From: Paenibacillus tritici
Lineage (GTDB): Bacteria; Bacillota; Bacilli; Paenibacillales; Paenibacillaceae
Reading direction: 5' to 3'
Assembly (NCBI RefSeq): GCF_013204885.1
Contig: NZ_JABMKX010000020.1
Location: forward strand, 45,168 to 109,167
Length of the DNA: 64,000 nucleotides
The position numbers were made by a program, and so were the translations under genes. A model generated the notes under the pieces. The model was given only the letters and a program-made list of their open reading frames with translations, had not been told where the DNA came from and made no database searches. Positions 1-9,300 of the stretch are shown here, piece after piece; positions within the stretch are counted from its first letter, which is position 1; each line of letters starts with the position of its first letter.

Positions 1-559
1 GGGTGCGCCGCTCCTCCTGCTGCGGATAACGCAGCTCCCGGTTCTTCTGCAAAAGGGACAAATAGATGTTAACATCCTCGCCCAATTGAAGCGCACCTTG
101 CGTTCCTTCCCCCGAGGCGACAGGCAGCAGGTGGTTGAGCTTAAGCTCTGGCGGGAAGAAGCGGGCATCCCATTTCGGCGTCTTCCCGGGACGGTCGGGC
201 AGGAGCCAGATCTGCAGGAACCGGGCATTCGTGTGGGCCGACGGATTCGTCTCTGAATGGTTAATCCCTGTTCCTGCACTCATCATCTGTACACTGCCCG
301 CCTGCAGATCTGCATGATTCCCCAGATCATCCTGATGCTTCAGCACACCGGAAATCACATAGGTGATAATCTCCAGATCATGATGCGGGTGCTCATGCAT
401 TCCTTGCTCCGGCTTCAATTCATTGTCGTTATGAGCCAGCAGTGCGCCGAAATGGGCATTGCTGGGATCATCGTAATCGGCGAAGGAGAAGCTGAATTCA
501 CTGTGTATCCATTCTCTATTCGAAGTATGTCGCTCAGCTGCTGTAACTACTTTAATCAT
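1..559 (-). CDS. Pirin family protein (C-terminus beyond window)
   Basis: Reading leftward from an ATG at 559, preceded by GGAGGTG (567-573), the frame stays open to the window edge, giving 186 residues of a cupin protein. The N-terminal cupin carries the pirin metal-binding signature (HEHPHHDLE, about residues 55-63) and the family segment around SAGTGINHSE. Pirins are bicupin proteins; several bacterial members are quercetin 2,3-dioxygenases or redox-responsive regulators, but the substrate cannot be predicted here. Pirins are usually 230-300 residues, so roughly the last third is missing. It faces away from the stress genes that follow. The family is secure; the function is open. Confidence 0.88.
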   Translation of the reverse strand, partial: MIKVVTAAERHTSNREWIHSEFSFSFADYDDPSNAHFGALLAHNDNELKPEQGMHEHPHHDLEIITYVISGVLKHQDDLGNHADLQAGSVQMMSAGTGINHSETNPSAHTNARFLQIWLLPDRPGKTPKWDARFFPPELKLNHLLPVASGEGTQGALQLGEDVNIYLSLLQKNRELRYPQQEERRT

Positions 560-789
560 GATTTTGCACCTCCATAGATGTTGGAAACCTATCCATATCC
601 TTAATGTGGAATGAGTGCTTGTTAATATGAGATGTGTGTAGACGCTTTAATTAACTATCTCTTACCCCCTTCTTTTCTTCATCAATCAACTTTGTAAAGT
701 CTCGAATTCTCTTAAATATGTATAGAAAAGACCCGTTTTGACCTGGATGCTCCCATATCCTCCGGCAATCTTTCCCAAGCTACTCCACT

Positions 790-815
790 GTTTCAGCTCA
801 TAGCCCAACGTTTAT
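790..815 (+). promoter_or_regulatory. Weak sigma-B-like promoter upstream of the YtxH gene
   Basis: GTTTCA (790-795), a 14-nt spacer and GTTTAT (810-815), about 65 nt before the YtxH start. The -35 element and spacing equal those before rsbV, but the -10 element lacks the GG of GGGTAT. The same variant precedes the DUF1328 gene at 13063-13088. The rest of the 560-881 gap shows no gene or repeat. Confidence 0.3.
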
Positions 816-881
816 ATACGAAGTAAGATACTTCAGGCCAACCTGAATGTGAATGACAATTCTAATGAGGAGTGATTGATA

Positions 882-1418
882 ATGAATACAGCAGAGAAAG
901 AATATCCGGTTGAGAGCGGCGGCACATTTCTTAAAGGGATTTTCATCGGGGGGCTGCTTGGAGCAGCGGCTGCATTGTTATTCGCACCGAAGCCTGGACG
1001 GGAAATGCGCAGTGATCTGTCCGATAAGCTGACCGTTGCCACGGATAAGACCAGAGAAGTGGCCGGAGCTGTAACTGACAAGACTAAGAGTTTGGCTACA
1101 ACCGTCAGTGAAAAAGCTACCGATCTGGCTGGCACTGTCTCCGCCAAGGCCTCCGACATCTTCACTACAGTAAGTGACAGCAAACAACAAATTGCAGCCA
1201 CTCTGTCGGAAACGGGCAAAAAGATCGGCGAAACCGTAAGCGACGCTTCAAAGGATATATCAGGTCATGTCAAAGATGCTTCTGAAGATGTGTCTGTTGA
1301 AGCTAAGGATGCCTCCAAAGAGGTAGCCGACAAGGCGAAGGATGCTTCCAAAGAAGTAGCTGATGAGGCTAAGGACGCTAAAGAGGACGTTAAGTCAGCT
1401 TACAAAACCTCCTATTAA
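882..1418 (+). CDS. YtxH domain-containing stress-type protein
   Basis: A 178-residue protein with a YtxH start: a glycine/alanine-rich membrane segment (about residues 17-37, ending LLFAPKPGRE) and then a long hydrophilic helical tail. The tail is built of degenerate 11-residue units rich in Lys, Asp, Ala and Thr (KDASKEVADKA-type, residues about 125-170), resembling LEA-like or apolipoprotein-like helices. YtxH proteins are small general-stress membrane proteins of unknown biochemistry. The ATG at 882 is chosen over a TTG two codons upstream because AGGAG (868-872) is well spaced to it. A terminator follows at 1449-1485. Closeness to the sigB cluster and a weak sigma-B-like promoter suggest a stress role; this is inference. 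Confidence 0.85.
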   Translation: MNTAEKEYPVESGGTFLKGIFIGGLLGAAAALLFAPKPGREMRSDLSDKLTVATDKTREVAGAVTDKTKSLATTVSEKATDLAGTVSAKASDIFTTVSDSKQQIAATLSETGKKIGETVSDASKDISGHVKDASEDVSVEAKDASKEVADKAKDASKEVADEAKDAKEDVKSAYKTSY

Positions 1419-1448
1419 GCTCTGGGGTATCCGGCTGAATAGATAGCA

Positions 1449-1485
1449 AGAGAGCGGCCAGATCTTCCATAGCTGGCTGCTCTCT
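1449..1485 (+). terminator. Hairpin terminator after the YtxH gene
   Basis: 13-nt arms (AGAGAGCGGCCAG / CTGGCTGCTCTCT, one mismatch) around an 11-nt loop, followed by a T-rich stretch. Confidence 0.7.
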
Positions 1486-1562
1486 ATTTATGTATGCCAC
1501 CGTTGATGCAGTCTTATATTCTAATACAGCCTGTCTCAGGCTACAGAAAGCAGGTACGCCTT

Positions 1563-1895
1563 ATGGGAGAAGCGGACAACAGAACCAAAGCTTATGAAGT
1601 TGATGAGCATCCCTTCGAGCTGCGGCATGAGGTCAAACGCTTGAATGCGAGGCTCGACAAGATCGCGGATTCGCTTGAGAAATCCGAATTCAAGGACATC
1701 CTTGAGAATTATACGGACCCCAAGAAGCGGATCATTACCAATCTTATGGCCGGGATCTCCAGAGGCCTCGGGCTTTCCTTGGGTACGTTTGTGATCCTCG
1801 GTCTGCTTGGCTATATTCTCAGTTTGTTTCTCGATGTGCCGGTTATCGGGGAATATCTTGCAGAAATCAAAAAGTATATTGATACCAACAGCTGA
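1563..1895 (+). CDS. DUF5665 small membrane protein
   Basis: A 110-residue protein starting at the ATG at 1563. Longer in-frame starts from 1494 lie inside the trailing part of the upstream terminator and are not preferred. Residues about 15-60 are charged and helical (HEVKRLNARLDKIADSLEKS). Two hydrophobic stretches follow (about 65-95), separated by a short turn and ending in a polar tail. This matches the DUF5665 family of short Bacillales membrane proteins, which has no known function. The Shine-Dalgarno sequence is weak (AGCAGGT). The gene lies between the YtxH gene and the convergent sigB cluster and has its own terminator. Confidence 0.78.
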   Translation: MGEADNRTKAYEVDEHPFELRHEVKRLNARLDKIADSLEKSEFKDILENYTDPKKRIITNLMAGISRGLGLSLGTFVILGLLGYILSLFLDVPVIGEYLAEIKKYIDTNS

Positions 1896-1910
1896 TGCCA
1901 TTTCCCGCGC

Positions 1911-1955
1911 ATCCCTCCTGCAGCCTACTCCTACCGAATAGACTGTAGGAGGGAT
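1911..1955 (+). terminator. Hairpin terminator after the DUF5665 gene
   Basis: 13-nt inverted repeat (ATCCCTCCTGCAG / CTGTAGGAGGGAT) followed by a T-rich stretch. Confidence 0.65.
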
Positions 1956-1987
1956 GTTGCTATTTGTGCTGCATTGGAACCAAAATA

Positions 1988-2023
1988 GGGCAAGCTCACT
2001 CCCGGTAGGGAATGAGCTTGCCC
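1988..2023 (-). terminator. Terminator of the sigB operon
   Basis: 11-bp stem (GGGCAAGCTCA / TGAGCTTGCCC). On the minus strand it is followed by a T-rich run. It lies 24 nt past the sigB stop. Confidence 0.75.
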
Positions 2024-2046
2024 TGATTATATAATGGCATTGAACC

Positions 2047-2817
2047 TTAATAGGATGAATTAGCCATGATCTGCTTCAGCTTCTCGGTGGCGCGCTTCTG
2101 AATGCGCGAGACACTCATCTGCGAGACACCCAGCTTCTGGGCGATCGCCCGCTGGGATTGCCCGTCCTGGAAGGCCAGCAGCAGCACCTGCTGCTCCTGC
2201 TCCTTCAGCTGTCCCAGAGCCTGCTGGAGATCCATACGCTTCTCCACAGTCTCATAGTCATTGGCGTCTGAGCTGATCAATTCACCGAGCGTAGCTCCGC
2301 TCTCTTCCTGGGAGAGCGGTGAATCCAAGGAGACATAATGATAACATTCCCGGCCTGCCAGTACTTCCACCGTTTCTTCCACGGTCAGATCCAGGTAATG
2401 GGCGATCTCTTCAACCGCCGGAGAACGTTCGAGCCGAATGGTCAGTTCGTCAATGGCCTGCTGAACGAGTGCACCTTTTTCCTTAATCCGCCGCGGAACC
2501 TGTATGTACCAGGACTTATCACGCAGGAAGTTTTTCATATGTCCAATCATGCTTTTCATCGCGTAAGGCTCGAAGGGAATTCCTAAGCTGATGTCGTATT
2601 GCTGCAGCAGTCGGATCAGCGCCATTTGGCCCACCTGATACAGATCTTCATAGAGATCCGGACGGTTACGGGCAATTTTGCCGGCAGCCATCTTCACCAT
2701 GGGTTCATATTTGCGGATGAGCACTGTTGCAATTTCATTGTCTTTCGTCTGCTGGTATTCCCAGATCAGGCTTACTGCTTCATTCATGGACTCTGGGGGA
2801 GTCACTTTGTCACTCAT
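2047..2817 (-). CDS. sigB: RNA polymerase sigma factor SigB
   Basis: A 256-residue sigma-70 family factor of the SigB/SigF/SigG type, the usual length. Region 2 carries the core-binding and -10-recognition segment (about residues 30-110, with YEDLYQVGQMALIRL). Region 3 is at about 120-175. Region 4, with the helix-turn-helix QRAIAQKLGVSQMSVSRIQ, recognises the -35 box (about 195-250). SigB directs the general stress regulon and is held inactive by RsbW until RsbV is dephosphorylated. The start overlaps the end of rsbW by 4 nt (ATGA), indicating translational coupling. The sigma-B-like promoter at 3658-3683 implies autoregulation of rsbV-rsbW-sigB. Confidence 0.96.
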   Translation of the reverse strand: MSDKVTPPESMNEAVSLIWEYQQTKDNEIATVLIRKYEPMVKMAAGKIARNRPDLYEDLYQVGQMALIRLLQQYDISLGIPFEPYAMKSMIGHMKNFLRDKSWYIQVPRRIKEKGALVQQAIDELTIRLERSPAVEEIAHYLDLTVEETVEVLAGRECYHYVSLDSPLSQEESGATLGELISSDANDYETVEKRMDLQQALGQLKEQEQQVLLLAFQDGQSQRAIAQKLGVSQMSVSRIQKRATEKLKQIMANSSY

Positions 2818-3266
2818 ACTTTCTCCTCGCTGAAATTGAGCCGTTTAGTCAGGGTAACGACCGTTCCTTTCCCTGCTTCACTAACGACGCTAACGTCATC
2901 CATCAGCGCCTGCATTAGATAGAATCCGAGTCCGCCTACCTGAACATCATTCAGCTCCTTGTCATGAAGCGTCAGACGTTCCCCGGACGCATCCAAACCG
3001 TCAAAGCTCTCCCCCTCATCTTTGACAGTAATGGATAAGACACTTGATCCTACCTCAAAGATTACATCAACCACACCGTCTGCCTGCCCGTAAGCATACA
3101 GCACGGAGTTATTACAAGCTTCCGAGACCGCTACCTTCATATCTTCAATGTCCTCATAAGTGAAACCCATCTTGGAGGCAATGCCATATAAATTAAGTCT
3201 GACGATATCGACATATTCTGCACTGGCGGGTAACTGAAGAACTACTCTTTGTACGTCATCACTCAT
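2814..3266 (-). CDS. rsbW: Anti-sigma-B factor and serine kinase RsbW
   Basis: A 150-residue GHKL-type serine kinase and anti-sigma factor. The N-box is seen as EACNNSVLYAY (about residues 48-58), the G1 box as DEGESFD (about 90) and the G2 region as GGLGFYLMQALMD (about 120). RsbW binds SigB directly and, using ATP, phosphorylates RsbV to keep it from competing. It sits between rsbV (18-nt gap upstream) and sigB (4-nt overlap), the universal order of this partner switch. All family motifs are present and the length is normal. Confidence 0.95.
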   Translation of the reverse strand: MSDDVQRVVLQLPASAEYVDIVRLNLYGIASKMGFTYEDIEDMKVAVSEACNNSVLYAYGQADGVVDVIFEVGSSVLSITVKDEGESFDGLDASGERLTLHDKELNDVQVGGLGFYLMQALMDDVSVVSEAGKGTVVTLTKRLNFSEEKV

Positions 3267-3284
3267 TCTTAGTTCGATCCTTTC

Positions 3285-3623
3285 CTAGTGGGAATTCTCT
3301 TGGGGGGCAAAAAATTTGGAAATACCGGTCATATCAAACAGCTTCTGTATTTGCGGAGGAACTTCATCAACGGTAAATTTAACGTCCATTCCGTGTCTAG
3401 CTTTGAGGATCGACAACAAAATCCCGATACCAGTGCTGTCAATGTATCTCAGGTCCTTAAGATTGATTACAAGGTCAAGCCCCGTATCGCCCACCAGAGG
3501 TTCCATGACCAAACGGAAATCAGGAGCCACAGATAAATCAAGCTCACCAATCAGATAAACGGTGCATACGGTGCCTACTGTTTCGGTTTTTGCGTGGAAC
3601 TTTTCGCTTTTATGTGTATTCAT
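3285..3623 (-). CDS. rsbV: Anti-anti-sigma factor RsbV (STAS domain)
   Basis: A single STAS-domain protein of 112 residues. The phosphorylated serine lies in the segment RYIDSTGIGILLSIL (about residues 55-69), matching the conserved DSTG motif. Unphosphorylated RsbV binds RsbW and frees SigB; RsbW inactivates it by phosphorylating that serine. The ATG at 3623 is preferred over an in-frame TTG two codons upstream because AGGAG is 8 nt from the ATG but nearly touches the TTG. First gene of the rsbV-rsbW-sigB operon; the partner phosphatase is the REC-PP2C gene at 10025-11197. Confidence 0.95.
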   Translation of the reverse strand: MNTHKSEKFHAKTETVGTVCTVYLIGELDLSVAPDFRLVMEPLVGDTGLDLVINLKDLRYIDSTGIGILLSILKARHGMDVKFTVDEVPPQIQKLFDMTGISKFFAPQENSH

Positions 3624-3657
3624 AGACAACTCTCCTGATAAATGTTTTCTTTACCAA

Positions 3658-3683
3658 TAACCCTAATAGTATACTGTTGAAAC
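3658..3683 (-). promoter_or_regulatory. Sigma-B-type promoter of rsbV-rsbW-sigB
   Basis: On the minus strand GTTTCA, a 14-nt spacer and GGGTTA, about 35 nt before the rsbV start. Each element has one mismatch to the Bacillus sigma-B consensus (GTTTAA / GGGTAW). It implies a positive autoregulatory loop as in Bacillus. Confidence 0.7.
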
Positions 3684-3719
3684 AAGAAAAGGACTTCTCC
3701 GGCCATGGGAATTACTGGG

Positions 3720-5390
3720 TCAGGCATTAAAAAGCGAGGTATTCCGCTGGGTAGCAGGGTTATCCTGGCCTGAATATCTTGAGATAATTTGTTTGATGCT
3801 GCTCAGCTTGAGCGGCTTGCTGATATAGCCGTCCATCCCGGCAGCGCTGCAGCGGTTCTGGATGCCTTCCATGACATTGGCGGTCATCGCTATAATCACC
3901 GTCTTGTCAGGCGAGCCGCTAGTGTTCTCCCGGATTAGGGAAGTGGCTTCAAGCCCATCCATCACAGGCATCTGCAAATCCATGAAGATGAAATCATACG
4001 GTGATTGACGGGCCAGCTCTACGGCCTGGCGCCCATCCTCGGCAACATCGGCATGATACCCGAGCTTATCCAGCATACTTACCATCAGCCGCTGGTTAAT
4101 CGGATGGTCATCCACCACAAGCACTCTGCTCCGGCATTCCTCATCCGGCTCCTTCGCTGTACTGTCCTCTTCCCGGCAGCTGCTCTCCAATTCATCCTCA
4201 GGCATAGTAGCCTGTATGGTGAATACAAAGGTAGCCCCCTTCTCTTCCATCGACTCCACACGGATATCTCCGCCCATCATGCCAACCAGAGATTTGCAGA
4301 TAGCGAGACCGAGTCCCGTTCCCCCGTATTTGCGGGTCATAGATGAATCAAGCTGGGAGAAGGGCTGGAACAGCCGGTCACATTTCTCCGGTGAGATTCC
4401 AATGCCTGTATCTTTCACGGTAAATTCCACTACCAGTTTATTATCAGCGGTAGGCAGACTGGACGCAACTAAATATACGCCGCCATGGTTGGTAAATTTC
4501 ACCGCATTGGCTACCAGATTGATTAATACCTGACGCAGACGGGCCATATCTCCATAGATAAGACGGGGCAGCTTCTGGTCGATGAAATAAGCCAGCTCCA
4601 GATTTTTTTTGCCGGCTTCGGCGGAAAACAGGCTGAAAACCTCCTGAATGGTGGTGTGCAGCTCGAATAACTGTTCTTCCATTTCCATTTTGCCCGATTC
4701 CATCTTGGTGAAATCAAGGATATCATTAATCACCGTAATCAGGGTGTCCGCACTTTTACGGATAATTTCCGTATATTCCTTTTGCTCAGGAGCAAGCTCC
4801 GTCTCCATCAGAAGATCAATCATGCCCACTACCCCGTTCATCGGTGTACGGATCTCATGACTCATCATGGCAAGGAATTCGGTTTTGGCGTTGGCGGCAA
4901 TCTCCGCCTCTTCCTTAGCCTTGACCAGCTCCCCGTTGATTCGTTCAAGCTCCTGTGTCTTTTGCTGAAGGAGCATCGCTTGAAGCTGCTGCTTCTTGCT
5001 GGTCAGATACAAATTAACAAAGCCTTCGATCTTGGACTTCAGAATCTGCGGGATAAAGGGTTTGACCATATAATCAATGGCACCGGCAGAATAACCTGCG
5101 AACAGATGCTCCGCCTCCTTGCTGTTGGCAGAGATAAAAATGATCGGAATATCCTTGGTTTTCTCTCTGGCTTTGATTAATTTGGCGGTTTCGATACCGT
5201 CCATACCCGGCATCTGAACGTCCAGAACGATCACGGCGAACTCATATTTCAATAAGCACCGCAGTGCTTCTTCACCAGAATTGGCTTTGACAAGCTTATA
5301 ATGCTGACTCTCCAGCACTGCTTCCAGTGCCAGCAAATTCTCGGGACGGTCATCAACCAGCAGTATATGAATCGGTTCCTGAACCCCCAT
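3720..5390 (-). CDS. Hybrid histidine kinase, REC-HisKA-HATPase-REC, in the sigB cluster
   Basis: A 556-residue soluble protein with no membrane segment. Order: an N-terminal receiver (residues 5-125, phospho-acceptor Asp57), a helical linker (130-168), HisKA with the SHEIRTPMNG box (His178), HATPase_c (about 275-395, with DTGIGI and GGTGLGLAI), and a C-terminal receiver (about 422-540, Asp471). A receiver in front of a kinase usually means input comes from another phosphorelay member. It lies between rsbM and rsbV on the same strand (AGGAGGGG before the ATG), so it probably feeds the SigB decision, perhaps by exchanging phosphate with RsbK or RsbY. It is an addition to the described RsbK-RsbM-RsbY set. 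The family is certain; the partner is inferred. Confidence 0.85.
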   Translation of the reverse strand: MGVQEPIHILLVDDRPENLLALEAVLESQHYKLVKANSGEEALRCLLKYEFAVIVLDVQMPGMDGIETAKLIKAREKTKDIPIIFISANSKEAEHLFAGYSAGAIDYMVKPFIPQILKSKIEGFVNLYLTSKKQQLQAMLLQQKTQELERINGELVKAKEEAEIAANAKTEFLAMMSHEIRTPMNGVVGMIDLLMETELAPEQKEYTEIIRKSADTLITVINDILDFTKMESGKMEMEEQLFELHTTIQEVFSLFSAEAGKKNLELAYFIDQKLPRLIYGDMARLRQVLINLVANAVKFTNHGGVYLVASSLPTADNKLVVEFTVKDTGIGISPEKCDRLFQPFSQLDSSMTRKYGGTGLGLAICKSLVGMMGGDIRVESMEEKGATFVFTIQATMPEDELESSCREEDSTAKEPDEECRSRVLVVDDHPINQRLMVSMLDKLGYHADVAEDGRQAVELARQSPYDFIFMDLQMPVMDGLEATSLIRENTSGSPDKTVIIAMTANVMEGIQNRCSAAGMDGYISKPLKLSSIKQIISRYSGQDNPATQRNTSLFNA

Positions 5391-5407
5391 AGGCCCCTCC
5401 TTACCCG

Positions 5408-6277
5408 CTACTTATTCTTGCGGTATATTTTTTCTACCCTGTCCAGAGGCTCATAGCTGTCACTGTACCGTGTGAAATGAATGGATTCCTTGGAACCCAG
5501 GACCAGCACTCCGAACCGGCTGAGGCTCTCATGGAACAACCCATGCACATGATCGCGGAGCTCATCGTTGAAGTAGATCATTACATTGCGGCAAAAAATA
5601 ACGTTAAATTCATTAAATGAAGTGTCTGTAGCCAGGTTATGCTCGGCAAATATAATGTTCTTGCGCAAGTATGGCTGCAGAATCACTGAATTATACTTCG
5701 CTGTATAATATTCCGAGAAAGCACGCGTGCCGCCTGCCTCAAGGTAATTCTTCGTATATTGCTTCATCTTGCCGATCTCGTACACGCCTTCTTTGGCCTG
5801 CTGCAGAGAACGGGCGTTCATATCCGTTGCATAGATCCTCGCCTTGTCGTACAGACCTTCCTCATGCAGCATGATAGCCATGGAGTATACCTCTTCGCCT
5901 GTGGAACAGCCTGCATGCCAGATCCTGATATACGGATAGGTCCGCAAGAGCGGAATCACCTTCTGGCGGAACGTCAGGAACAGTCCGGGATCACGGAACA
6001 TTTCCGTCACCGGAATCGAGAGGCTATACACAAACCGTTCGAAGCAGGCACGGTCATGCAGCACTTTCTCCTGCAGCGCGGATATGGTGGGCACATTCTC
6101 AGCATGAACATGATGCCAGATACGCCGTTTCAGGGAAGGCAGCGCATAATTTCTGAAGTCATACCCATATAGACGGTGCACTCCGTCAAGAAGCAGTTCC
6201 ATTTCAATCTGCTCAAGCTCCTGTTTGCTTCCCGGCGGAGTACTCTGCTCCTCATATCCGTGTTCCATAGCTGTCAT
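5408..6277 (-). CDS. rsbM: CheR-type methyltransferase, probable RsbM
   Basis: A 289-residue CheR-family SAM-dependent methyltransferase. An N-terminal helical domain (about 20-90) is followed by the Rossmann-type domain with SAM motif I (HAGCSTGEEVYS, about 120-131), the acidic ATDMNARSL segment and the CheR signature FCRNVMIYF near 228. There is no chemotaxis gene or CheB partner in the window. In the Bacillus cereus group a CheR-like protein encoded beside rsbK and rsbY methylates the kinase RsbK and damps SigB activation; the same arrangement here supports that role. An in-frame TTG three codons upstream lies only 2 nt from the ribosome site, so the ATG at 6277 is preferred. Confidence 0.82.
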   Translation of the reverse strand: MTAMEHGYEEQSTPPGSKQELEQIEMELLLDGVHRLYGYDFRNYALPSLKRRIWHHVHAENVPTISALQEKVLHDRACFERFVYSLSIPVTEMFRDPGLFLTFRQKVIPLLRTYPYIRIWHAGCSTGEEVYSMAIMLHEEGLYDKARIYATDMNARSLQQAKEGVYEIGKMKQYTKNYLEAGGTRAFSEYYTAKYNSVILQPYLRKNIIFAEHNLATDTSFNEFNVIFCRNVMIYFNDELRDHVHGLFHESLSRFGVLVLGSKESIHFTRYSDSYEPLDRVEKIYRKNK

Positions 6278-6359
6278 GGTTATCAATGCTCCCTTGCCTG
6301 ATGCTTTTTTGAGGACTAGGTCTTAATGGTACTGTATAGCTATTACCCCGAAATCACAC

Positions 6360-9300
6360 TTACGAATACAACCAGACCCGCATTAACGAAAGAAGCTGAT
6401 CCGTACTGATCGGTTTCTTCATATAATCGGAGGCTCCGGCCTCAATACACTTCGCCCGGTCCTCCTTCATCGCCTTGGCCGTAAGGGCTATAATCGGCAA
6501 TTTCTGGTACTGCGGCATCTGCCGGATACGGCGCATGGCTTCATACCCGTCCATCTCCGGCATCATCATATCCATCAGCACCAGATCGAAATCATTCCGC
6601 TCGACAAGCATATCAATGGCCTCCCGGCCATTCTCGGCAAACTTCACTTCCATCTGGTATCCTTCAAGCACACTGGAGAGGGCAAAGACATTGCGGATAT
6701 CGTCATCGACCAGCAGAATCTTCTTGCCGTCGAACAGCTCTTCCTTATTGTGCAGCTTTTGCAGAATTTTACGCTTATCCTCCGGCAGATTAGCTTCGAC
6801 CCGGTGCAGGAACAGTGTGGTCTCATCCAGCAGCCGCTCCGGCGAGCGGACATCCTTAATAATAATGGATTCTGCATATTTGCGGAGTTGTGTTTCTTCT
6901 TTGCTGTCCAGATCCTTACCGGTATAAATAATAATCGGCAGATCATTCAGCTCTTCATCATCACGGATCTGGTCCAGCAGCTCGAATCCGGTCATATCAC
7001 CCAGCATGAGGTCAAGGACCATACAGTCATACCTCTGCTTCCGCAGCTCGCTTAGAGCCTCATGGCCCGTTGAAACGGCGGTAATAGCAACATCATCATG
7101 TCCGATAAGCTCCATGATGGAACGGCGCTGAATGTCGTCATCCTCTACGATCAGCAGATGCTTCAAGGTGCTTGCCGTATAATTCTCAATCTGCGAGAAG
7201 GCCCGGTCCAGCGCTTCGCGGGAAGAAGGCTTTCTAAGATAAGCCATCGCCCCCATCATCAGCCCCTGCTTGATCTCGTCATTCACAGAAATCACATGCA
7301 CAGGGATATGGCGGGTGTGGGAAGCGCTCTTCAGTTCCCTGAGGATCGACCAGCCGTCGATGACCGGCAGCTGAATGTCGAGAATAATCGCGTCCGGGAG
7401 ATAGGTCTTGGCCATTTGCAGGCCGATATCTCCCTGAAGGGCCACCAGGGCTTTGAAGCCGCGCCCGCGGGCCATGCCCAGCAGTATTTTGGCGAAGCTC
7501 TCATCATCTTCGATAATCAGCAGCACCTTATCGCCGCTCTCCAGTGACTCACGGTCATCTTCGACGATCACAGGGACCGGAGGTGTTGGTGCGATATCTC
7601 CGGACACCTCCCATGGCAACGCCTCCCTGTACTGTTCAAGCGCCGCTGCCTCTCCGGCAGGCGCAGCTTCTATGGCTCCCGGCAGCAGGCTGAAGTTCCC
7701 CTTGATTGGCAGGTACAAGGTGAATTGGCTGCCTTGCCCTTCCCGGGACTCCAGTCCGATGGCTCCGCCCATTAAGCGGGCTAATTCGCGGCTGATCGAC
7801 AACCCAAGCCCGGTGCCGCCATATTTGCGGCTGGTCGTTCCGTCAACCTGCTGGAAGGCCTCGAAGACAATATCGGTCTTGTCGGACGGAATACCAATTC
7901 CGCTGTCTTTGACTGATATCGCAATATAATCATATTCATGAGGCAGGTAAGAGGGCAGAGATTTGCCCTCCGCACGGCTGACAGAGAATTCCACATAACC
8001 TTCGCTGGTGAATTTGAAGGCGTTGGACAATAGATTACGCAGGATCTGCTTCAGCCTGTGGCCGTCGGTATACACATTGTCAGGCAGCGGCTCTTCGAAC
8101 GAGAGGCGCAGAGACAGCCCCTTTTGGCTGGCCAGCGGAGCGAAATTCTGCTTCACGAAGGTTTTCAGCTCTGTCAGCGGAATCTCCTCTTGATTCAGCT
8201 CCATCTTGCCGGCATCCACCTTGGACAGATCTAGGATCTCATCAATCATCTTGAGCAGATCCGCACCCGACATGTAGATGGTATGGGCAAATTCTACCTG
8301 CTTGTCACTCAGGTTGCCTTCTTTATTCTCCGTGAGGAGCTGTGAAAGAATCAACAGGCTGTTAAGCGGGGTCCGCAGCTCATGGGACATGTTGGCGAGG
8401 AACTCGGATTTGTATTTGCTGGTCACCGCAAGCTGCATCGCCTGCTTCTCAAGCTGGACGCGGGCATGTTCAATCTCATCCTTCTTCTCTTCAACCTCCT
8501 GCACCTGATCCTGCAGGGCACGGGTCTTGGAGACCAGCTCTGTGTTGTAGTGCTCGAGTTCTCCCTGCTGCCGCTGCAGCAGCTCCTCGGAGCGCTTCAG
8601 GGCATCTGTCTGCTCCTCCAGATTCTCATTGGAACGGCGCAGCTCCTCCTGCTGGGTCTGCAGCTCCTCCGACTGGCACTGTAATTCTTCGGTGAGGGCC
8701 TGCGATTCCCGCAGCAATTCCTCAACCACAAGCCTGCGGCTGATATTGTTCAGAATGATCCCCAGATTATTCGACAGCTGATTCAGCAGTTCATTCTGCA
8801 GCACCGAGAACGGGGTGAAGGAAGCGAATTCAACCACACCCAGCAGCTCATCCTCGAATAACAGCGGATGGATAGAAATATAGCCCGGATGCGATTCCCC
8901 GAATCCCGAGGACACGGAAATATAGTTATCCGGCGCCTCGGTCAGCTTAATCGGCAGCTTATCCAAAGCGGCCTGGCCGACCAGCCCCTGCCCGATCTCG
9001 AAGCTCTCCTTCGGATGAACGCCTTCCTCACCGGCATAGAATGCACTGCTGACCAGCAGGTTCGGGTTGTCCTGACTCTTCAGATAAAGGGCACCATACT
9101 GGGCTCCCAGCACAGGAGTGAATTCACTGATAAAGGTCTGGGAGACCTGATCCAGCGAGCTGACACCGCGCAGCAGCTCCGTGACCCGGGCTATATTGGC
9201 ATTCAGCCAGGCCTGATCGCTCTGGGCCTGGGCGTAGGACCGCTCGAGCTGCTGCTTCTGCTCGATATCTTCGGCCATCCGCTGGAACACCCGGGCTACG

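Noticed and set aside
5408..6277. Chemotaxis role for the CheR-type gene
   Set aside because: No cheB, cheA or receptor genes are present and the neighbours are all sigma-B regulators.
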